Shown one piece after another: positions 58,832 through 64,000 of a stretch of DNA of 64,000 nucleotides. The stretch comes from Tabrizicola piscis (GTDB taxonomy: Bacteria > Pseudomonadota > Alphaproteobacteria > Rhodobacterales > Rhodobacteraceae). The notes under the pieces were generated by a model, which saw only the letters and a list, made by a program, of their open reading frames with translations, did no database searches and was not told the DNA's origin. The number at the start of each line of letters is the position of its first letter. Position 1 is the stretch's first letter. Position numbers and translations under genes: made by a program. The DNA lies in the NCBI RefSeq assembly GCF_003940805.1, contig NZ_CP034328.1, positions 1,718,001 to 1,782,000 of the forward strand, given 5' to 3'.

Positions 58832-59692
58832 TCAGGTCCATTTGGCCACCGGGGGCAGGCTCATCAGCACAGCATTCGCGTCATGCCCGGTTTCAAGGCC
58901 GAACTTCGTGCCCCGGTCATAGACAAGGTTGTACTCGGCATAAAGACCACGGTGGATCAGCTGCACGTCCTTGTCCGCCTCGGTCCACGCCGTGCCCAAG
59001 CGCCGTTCCGTCAGGGGCACGAAGGCGGGCAGAAACGCCTCACCCACGGCTTGGGTAAAGGCGAAATCAGCCTCCCAGTCGCCGGTGTTGAGGTCATCGT
59101 AAAAGATCCCGCCAACACCCCGCGCGCGGCCGCGATGGGGGACAAAGAAGTATTCATCCGCCCATGCCTTGAAGCGCGGGTAATAATCCGCGCCATGCGC
59201 ATCACAGGCGCGCTGCATCTCGGCATGGAAGTGCGCGGTATCCTCCGCATATTCGATCGCCGGGTTCAGGTCCGACCCGCCGCCAAACCATGCTGCCCCC
59301 GGCGTCCAGAACATCCGCGTGTTCATGTGCACCGCTGGCGCGTGCGGGTTGACCATATGCGCCACCAGCGAAATGCCGCTGGCCCAGAACCGCGGGTCTT
59401 CCGCCATGCCCGGAACGCCACGCGCCGCCATGGCGCGTTGGGCCTTTTCACCCAAGACCCCGTGCACTTCCGACCAGTTGACCCCGACCTTCTCGAAGAC
59501 CTTGCCGCCGCGCATCACGCTCATCAGACCGCCACCGCCATCGGCGCGGGTTGTCGGCGTGACCTGAAACCGCCCGGGCTGGCCATCGCTGAACCTGTCC
59601 TCCAGATCCTCGAAGGCCGCGACTATCCGGTCCCGCAAGGTATGGAACCACGCCGCCGCACGCGCCTTGCGACTGTCAAAGGGATCGGTCAT
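58832..59692 (-). CDS. hemF: Oxygen-dependent coproporphyrinogen III oxidase
   Basis: Aerobic haem biosynthesis step converting coproporphyrinogen III to protoporphyrinogen IX. The 286-residue protein shows SLVAHMVNPHAPAVHMNTR (catalytic His region), WFGGGSDLNPAIEY, FFVPHRGRARGVGGIFYDDL (split) and GLYAEYNLVYDRGTKFGL. The usual length is about 280-300. Enough haem would be needed for the DmmC and haemoglobin proteins, but no regulatory link is seen. Confidence 0.95.
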   Translation of the reverse strand: MTDPFDSRKARAAAWFHTLRDRIVAAFEDLEDRFSDGQPGRFQVTPTTRADGGGGLMSVMRGGKVFEKVGVNWSEVHGVLGEKAQRAMAARGVPGMAEDPRFWASGISLVAHMVNPHAPAVHMNTRMFWTPGAAWFGGGSDLNPAIEYAEDTAHFHAEMQRACDAHGADYYPRFKAWADEYFFVPHRGRARGVGGIFYDDLNTGDWEADFAFTQAVGEAFLPAFVPLTERRLGTAWTEADKDVQLIHRGLYAEYNLVYDRGTKFGLETGHDANAVLMSLPPVAKWT

Positions 59693-59770
59693 CCTGTTGT
59701 CTCCATCTCATGACAGCGCCATGCCTAGCACCCCTGGGCGGCGCTTTCCAAGACCCACAGGGAGCGTCCG

Positions 59771-60160
59771 ATGAAACGCCATGCTCTTCTGGCATTTGCC
59801 CTGCTTGCCGCCTGCGGCACGCCCCAGGAACAGTGCATCTCCTACAACACCCGCGACCTGCGCACCCTTGACCGCCTGATCGTCGAGACCGAGGGCAACC
59901 TTGACCGCGGCTTTGCCTATGAAAGCGTGACCCGCTACGAGGAATACTGGAGCTATTGCCCCGAACCGCGCCGGGTTGAGGGGGAACGACCAGCGCTGCG
60001 GCCCTGCCTGAAGGACCGCGAATATACCGTGCAACGCCCCAAGGCCATCGACCTTGCCGATGAGGCGCGCAAGCTGGACAGCCTGAAGATCAAGCGCCGC
60101 GAACTCGCCCGCAAGGCCGAGGCTGTCATCGCCCAATGCAAGGCGAAATACCCTGAATGA
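59771..60160 (+). CDS. Hypothetical lipoprotein
   Basis: A 129-residue protein with a lipoprotein signal: basic MKRH, a hydrophobic core and the lipobox LLAAC (Cys15). The mature part has several further cysteines and a Lys/Arg-rich helical C-terminus (about 90-125). An AGGGAG ribosome site lies just upstream. It is probably tethered to the periplasmic face of a membrane. No known domain is recognised. Confidence 0.75.
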   Translation: MKRHALLAFALLAACGTPQEQCISYNTRDLRTLDRLIVETEGNLDRGFAYESVTRYEEYWSYCPEPRRVEGERPALRPCLKDREYTVQRPKAIDLADEARKLDSLKIKRRELARKAEAVIAQCKAKYPE

Positions 60161-60973
60161 TCAATGGGCCGGCGCGGGCACCGCATCAAGGATGCTGCGC
60201 CCGCCGTCCACCGCAATCACCTGCCCGGTGATAAAGCTGGACGCGTCCGAGGCCAGGAACTGCACCGTCTCGGCCAGTTCCACCGGGGCGGCGATGCGCT
60301 TCAGCGGCGTCGCCTCGGCAATCTCGTCGCGGTAACCGGGGTTGTCCTTCAACGCGGCCTGCAGGCTGGCGCTCATCACAGACCCAAAGGCCACGGCGTT
60401 GACCCTGATGCCCTTGGGTGCCAGCGCCACGGCCAGGGACCGGGTCATCTGGTCCATCGCCGCTGCCGCCATCGAATAGGCCAGCAGTTCCGGCCGCGTC
60501 GTCTGCGCGGTGATCGAGGATATGTTGACGATGGTCCCGACCATGCTGCCCACCTCAGCCTCGGTCCGTGCGGCATGCTGGATCATCCGCTTGGCCGTCA
60601 TCTGCGACATGCGCAGCGCCGTCAGCACATTCTGCCGCCACAGGTCCTCCACCCCGTCCGCCTCGGGCGACAGGATGTCAGACACCACCATCTTGCGGTT
60701 GGCGTTCACCAGAATATCCACCCGGTCAAACGCGTCGATCGTGGCGGACAGCAGGTTGGCAATCGTCAGCTTCTCCGTCAGATCGCCCGCGAACATGCGG
60801 ATCGGGCCTTCGGCGCGGGCCTCTTCGCCCACCTCGGCCTCAAGCCGGTCTTCGTCGATGTCGGCGAACATCACATTGGCACCCTTGTCCAACAGATGCC
60901 GCGCAATGGCGAGGCCGATGCCAGCCGCAGCGCCAGTGACGATGGCAGTCTTGCCGGAAACGGAAAAGGACAT
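60161..60973 (-). CDS. SDR family oxidoreductase with altered active site
   Basis: A 270-residue classical short-chain dehydrogenase. The cofactor loop TGAAAGIG is at 13-20 and the C-terminus ends with the usual ITGQVIAVDGG. The NNAG motif reads NANRK (90-94), and the catalytic YxxxK reads YSMAA (166-170), so the Lys is Ala; serines at 152-153 and Y166 remain. Reduced or changed activity is expected. The gene stops 1 base from the convergent lipoprotein gene and lies 19 bases after the rsmC-like gene. Confidence 0.83.
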   Translation of the reverse strand: MSFSVSGKTAIVTGAAAGIGLAIARHLLDKGANVMFADIDEDRLEAEVGEEARAEGPIRMFAGDLTEKLTIANLLSATIDAFDRVDILVNANRKMVVSDILSPEADGVEDLWRQNVLTALRMSQMTAKRMIQHAARTEAEVGSMVGTIVNISSITAQTTRPELLAYSMAAAAMDQMTRSLAVALAPKGIRVNAVAFGSVMSASLQAALKDNPGYRDEIAEATPLKRIAAPVELAETVQFLASDASSFITGQVIAVDGGRSILDAVPAPAH

Positions 60974-60992
60974 GGGCGCGCTCCGTCGTCTG

Positions 60993-61976
60993 TCAGGGTT
61001 TTGCCCGAATGGGCTTGGTCGCGTGGATCACCCGAAAGGCACCGTCGCCGGCAACTTCGCGATGCTCCAGAAAGGCGGCAGCAAGGGCGGCATCGTAGGG
61101 CAGATGGCGGTTGGCAACCAGCCAAAGCCCCCCGTTCGGGGCCAGCATCCGCCGGGCGGCCTGAATGAACGCGGCGCCAAGGGCCGGGTCGGCATCCCGC
61201 CCATGGTGGAACGGCGGGTTCATCACCACCGCGTCCAGCAGGGTTTCCGGCCGGAACGTCGTAGCATCGGCCCAGTGAAACCGCGCGCGGTCATCGATGA
61301 CGTTCACCCGCGCACAAGCCAGCGCATCCGCCTCGGCCTCCACCAGGTCCAGCCGCTTGACCCCCGGATGCGCCAAGATCGCCTGCGCCAGATAACCCCA
61401 TCCCGCCCCAAGATCGGCAACCTTGCCGCCAAACTTGGCCGGCAGCGCCGCTGCCAGCAGAACCGACCCCCGGTCCGGCCCATCCGCCGAAAAGACGCCG
61501 GGCAGCGTCTGAAACCCGCCCTCGATCTGGCGGGGGACTGCTGCCCAGTCCGAAAGGTCCGGCCCGGCGGCAAAGCTTGCCAGCTTGCCATGCGCCTTCG
61601 ACAGGCTTTCCGAAAGCTCCACCCGGCTGCGCAGGTCTTTCAGCGCGGTGTCGATCCCGTCGGTCTTCTGCCCGTCCACCACGACCAACCCACCCGGCAC
61701 AACCTCGGCCGCCGCCTGCGCGATCAGCGCCCGCGCGGCTTCGCGCGCCCGGGGCAGGCAGACCAGCGCAGCCGCATAGGGTGCGGCGGCAGTGACGGAA
61801 TAGCCCTTGGCGAAATGGTCATGGTCCGGCTTGAACCCGGTGACCACCGTCACCCGATCCTGCGGCAACGCCCCCAGATCATCCCCTACGCGTGGACGAT
61901 ACACGGCGATGCGCCCTTCGGCGGGAAGGGTCAGCGCGCCGGTGTCCAGCGCCAATGTCAAGCGAGCGGATCGCAT
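60993..61976 (-). CDS. rsmC: Class I SAM methyltransferase, RsmC-like
   Basis: A 327-residue methyltransferase. The SAM loop is VADLGAGWGYLAQAI and the catalytic motif NPPFHHG, diagnostic of RsmC/RlmG guanine-N2 methyltransferases acting on 16S or 23S rRNA. The N-terminal half is a degenerate duplicate domain, as in RsmC. G1207 of 16S rRNA is the likely target by analogy with E. coli. It precedes the SDR gene on the same strand. Confidence 0.85.
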   Translation of the reverse strand: MRSARLTLALDTGALTLPAEGRIAVYRPRVGDDLGALPQDRVTVVTGFKPDHDHFAKGYSVTAAAPYAAALVCLPRAREAARALIAQAAAEVVPGGLVVVDGQKTDGIDTALKDLRSRVELSESLSKAHGKLASFAAGPDLSDWAAVPRQIEGGFQTLPGVFSADGPDRGSVLLAAALPAKFGGKVADLGAGWGYLAQAILAHPGVKRLDLVEAEADALACARVNVIDDRARFHWADATTFRPETLLDAVVMNPPFHHGRDADPALGAAFIQAARRMLAPNGGLWLVANRHLPYDAALAAAFLEHREVAGDGAFRVIHATKPIRAKP

Positions 61977-62024
61977 GGGCGGGGGCCGCAGCCCCCTAGA
62001 CCCTTTCCGATGGGCGATGGACGG

Positions 62025-62345
62025 TCACTCTTTTTCCATCGTGCACTGCAGCGGGTGCTGATGACGGCGCGCGAAATCCATGACCTGCGCCACTTTCGTC
62101 TCGGCCACCTCGAACGAGAACACGCCCACGACGGCAAGCCCCTTCTTGTGAACCGTCAGCATGATGTCGAACGCCTGGGCATGGTTCAGACCGAAGAACC
62201 GCTCAAGCACATGCACCACGAATTCCATCGGGGTATAGTCGTCATTCAAGAGCATGACCTTGTAAAGCGGGGGCCGTTCCGTCTTGGCCTTGGGCTTGGT
62301 CAGGATCGACGTGTCCTGACCCGGGCCATCGGTCTTGTCAGACAT
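62025..62345 (-). CDS. clpS: ATP-dependent Clp protease adaptor ClpS
   Basis: Adaptor delivering N-degron proteins to ClpAP. The 106-residue protein has an extended N-terminus (1-30) and the ClpS core: [18 protein letters not shown] with the N-end-rule pocket, [12 protein letters not shown], and [23 protein letters not shown] 62343-62345 is the last start that keeps the tail; the frame is open upstream without similarity. ClpA is not in the window; the rsmC-like gene follows. Confidence 0.94.
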   Translation of the reverse strand: MSDKTDGPGQDTSILTKPKAKTERPPLYKVMLLNDDYTPMEFVVHVLERFFGLNHAQAFDIMLTVHKKGLAVVGVFSFEVAETKVAQVMDFARRHQHPLQCTMEKE

Positions 62346-62474
62346 GGTCAGCGGGCGTGACGACACGGGACGTAAGCTCCATCTGGATTCGGGGGTTGCA
62401 CCGGATAGGGGAAATATAGCCTTTTCTGGGCTGGCGAAAAGGGGCGGCGTTCGCACCGCGCAAAAGGACACGAC

Positions 62475-63182
62475 ATGCTGACGACGATAGGCTTCGATGC
62501 CGACGACACCCTGTGGCAGAACGAGTCGTTCTTTCGCCTGACACAGGACCGCTTCACCCGGCTTCTGGCCGACCATGCCAAGGCCGACCATCTTGCCGAA
62601 CGGCTGGAAGCGGCAGAGCGGCGCAACATCGGCCATTACGGCTTTGGCGTGAAGGGCTTCACCCTGTCGATGATCGAAACCGCCATCGAGGTGACGGAAG
62701 GCCGTGTCCCCGCCAGCGTGATCGCCGAACTGATCGCCGCCGGGCGCGACATGCTGGAACATCCCATCGACCTTCTGCCGCAGGCCCGGGCCACGGTCAC
62801 GACGCTGGCCGCTGACTATCGGGTGCTGCTGATCACCAAGGGCGACCTTCTGGATCAGGAACGCAAGCTGGCGCAGTCGGGGCTGGGGGATCTGTTCGAC
62901 GGGGTGGAAATCGTCAGCCACAAGACCGAAGCCGCCTATCGCGCGATCTTTGCGCGTCACGGCACCGGTGCCGATCAGGCCATGATGGTCGGCAACTCGC
63001 TGAAATCAGACGTGATCCCCGCGCTTCAGGCCGGCGCATGGGGCGTGCATGTGCCCCATGGTCTGACCTGGGCGCTTGAGGCCGCCGATCCACCGACCGA
63101 TCACCACCGCTTTCACGCGATCACCTCCCTTGGTGACCTGCCGGACCTCGTGGCCAGCCTGCAGGTGGGGCGCAACAGCTAG
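62475..63182 (+). CDS. HAD family hydrolase
   Basis: A 235-residue haloacid-dehalogenase-type phosphatase. The nucleophile is D8 and the acid D10 in [11 protein letters not shown]; motif II lies at LLITKGD and the later acidic pair at [13 protein letters not shown]. The helical cap sits between motifs I and II (about 20-100), the YigB/5'-nucleotidase type. Substrate unknown. It is divergent from clpS. Confidence 0.87.
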   Translation: MLTTIGFDADDTLWQNESFFRLTQDRFTRLLADHAKADHLAERLEAAERRNIGHYGFGVKGFTLSMIETAIEVTEGRVPASVIAELIAAGRDMLEHPIDLLPQARATVTTLAADYRVLLITKGDLLDQERKLAQSGLGDLFDGVEIVSHKTEAAYRAIFARHGTGADQAMMVGNSLKSDVIPALQAGAWGVHVPHGLTWALEAADPPTDHHRFHAITSLGDLPDLVASLQVGRNS

Positions 63183-63377
63183 AGGCAAAGGGCCCGACCT
63201 GCGCTAGATATGGCCACAGCGTCGAATGCGGTGCTGCATCTGCGCAACTGCATGAACTATACCCGCAAAGCCATTGGATTTTTTGGGTTTTCGGATTGGT
63301 TCCGCTGTGCTAGCTTTCCGGCTGAGGCAGAACTCGGCACCGGAAATTCGGGCCGCACAGGCAAGGGGACAGGCGAC

Positions 63378-64000
63378 GTGGCATCGCTTCTCGGGCGGAT
63401 TCTTCGCACATTATTGATTGCATTCGTAGCCGTCACCGTTCTGGTGACCGCTCCGCTGCAGGCGGCACCATTTGCCGCCATCGTCGTGGACGCCCGCACG
63501 GGCGAGGTCCTGCTGGAAGACAACGCAGACGCAAGACTGCATCCTGCATCGCTGACCAAGATGATGACGTTGTACATCGCCTTTCAGGAAATCGAGGCTG
63601 GTCGGCTGTCGCTGGATACCAAGGTGACCGTCACGAAATACGCCGCCTCGCAGCCCCCGTCACGCCTTGGGCTGAAGCCGGGCCAAAAGATTGCGCTGCG
63701 CTACCTGATCCGCGCCGCAGCGGTGAAATCCGCCAATGATGCCGCGTCCGCGATTGGTGACCATATCAGCGGTGACCATGTGGCCTTTGCCAAGCGCATG
63801 ACCCGTACGGCCAAGCAACTGGGCATGGCCAGCACCACGTTCCGCAACGCCAACGGCCTGACCGCGGATGGCCATCTCTCCACGGCGCGCGACATGAACA
63901 CGCTGGGCCGCCACCTGTTTTATGACTTCCCGCAGTATTACAACATCTTCTCGCGCCGCACCGCCGATGCGGGCGTGGCGACGGTGACCAACACCAACTC
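63378..64000 (+). CDS. D-alanyl-D-alanine carboxypeptidase (DacA/DacF type), 5' part
   Basis: Start of a low-molecular-weight penicillin-binding protein cut by the window end. From GTG 63378-63380 there is a signal peptide of about 29 residues (LLIAFVAVTVLVTAPLQAA), then the serine motif SLTK in HPASLTKMMT, GLKPGQKIALRYLI and the SxN motif SAND. The enzyme trims terminal D-Ala from peptidoglycan stem peptides. The KTG motif and C-terminal domain lie beyond 64000. Confidence 0.9.
   Translation, partial: MASLLGRILRTLLIAFVAVTVLVTAPLQAAPFAAIVVDARTGEVLLEDNADARLHPASLTKMMTLYIAFQEIEAGRLSLDTKVTVTKYAASQPPSRLGLKPGQKIALRYLIRAAAVKSANDAASAIGDHISGDHVAFAKRMTRTAKQLGMASTTFRNANGLTADGHLSTARDMNTLGRHLFYDFPQYYNIFSRRTADAGVATVTNTN

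Noticed and set aside
1..64000. tRNA, rRNA, CRISPR, insertion sequence or prophage signals
   Set aside because: None could be supported by reading: no cloverleaf, no regularly spaced repeats, no transposase or integrase gene and no att-like direct repeats.

Overview
The window is chromosomal DNA of a high-GC alphaproteobacterium, most likely a member of the Rhodobacteraceae (Rhodobacter/Roseobacter group). The basis is gene order (rpoZ-rsh-...-pdxJ-acpS-lepB-rnc-era-recO; three tandem def genes before fmt; smc), protein style and the many 4-base ATGA stop/start overlaps. No rRNA, tRNA, CRISPR array, insertion sequence or prophage was seen. Two genes, the nuclease at 4854-5399 and the FGE/SUMF1-like gene at 54828-55847, look less GC-rich than their surroundings.

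Layout. 1-3.7 kb: end of an acyl-CoA dehydrogenase, an NAD-dependent epimerase and an MFS carrier. 2.6-11.4 kb (minus strand): a housekeeping run rpoZ, rsh (spoT), DUF2062, pdxJ, acpS, lepB, rnc, era, DUF1491, recO, interrupted between rnc and era by an opposing staphylococcal-nuclease-like gene. 11.5-17.3 kb: folK, a NYN-domain protein, ispH, rnhA, a TRIC-type channel and a TetR regulator whose operator lies in its own promoter. 17.4-19.9 kb: three peptide deformylase paralogues, one lacking catalytic residues, coupled to fmt. 20-25.4 kb: a PatB/MalY-type lyase, L,D-transpeptidase, cobalamin synthase CbiB, a MltB-type lytic transglycosylase and a glycosyltransferase.

25.4-50.9 kb, almost all on the minus strand, is one methylated-amine locus. 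It encodes every step from trimethylamine to ammonium: Tmm (TMA to TMAO), Tdm (TMAO to DMA plus a C1 unit), DmmDABC (DMA to MMA), GmaS (MMA to gamma-glutamylmethylamide), MgsABC (to N-methylglutamate) and MgdABCD (to glutamate, with the methyl group passed to tetrahydrofolate). Associated genes are an Amt transporter with a 53-residue membrane partner, an APC permease, an EamA exporter, a truncated haemoglobin next to tdm, a GlxA/AraC regulator coupled to dmmC, an XRE-cupin regulator between the mgd and mgs operons, a Usp protein and a small cupin. The TMAO ABC importer TmoXVW is not in the window. An AAAnTTGTTnC-like element lies upstream of six of these transcription units and may be a common operator.

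51-64 kb returns to core functions: smc, the FGE-like gene, an FMN reductase, a MnmC activity split into two divergent genes (FAD oxidase and methyltransferase), an Imm10-like protein, hemF, an SDR lacking the usual catalytic Lys, an RsmC-type methyltransferase, clpS, a HAD hydrolase and the start of a D-alanyl-D-alanine carboxypeptidase cut by the window end.
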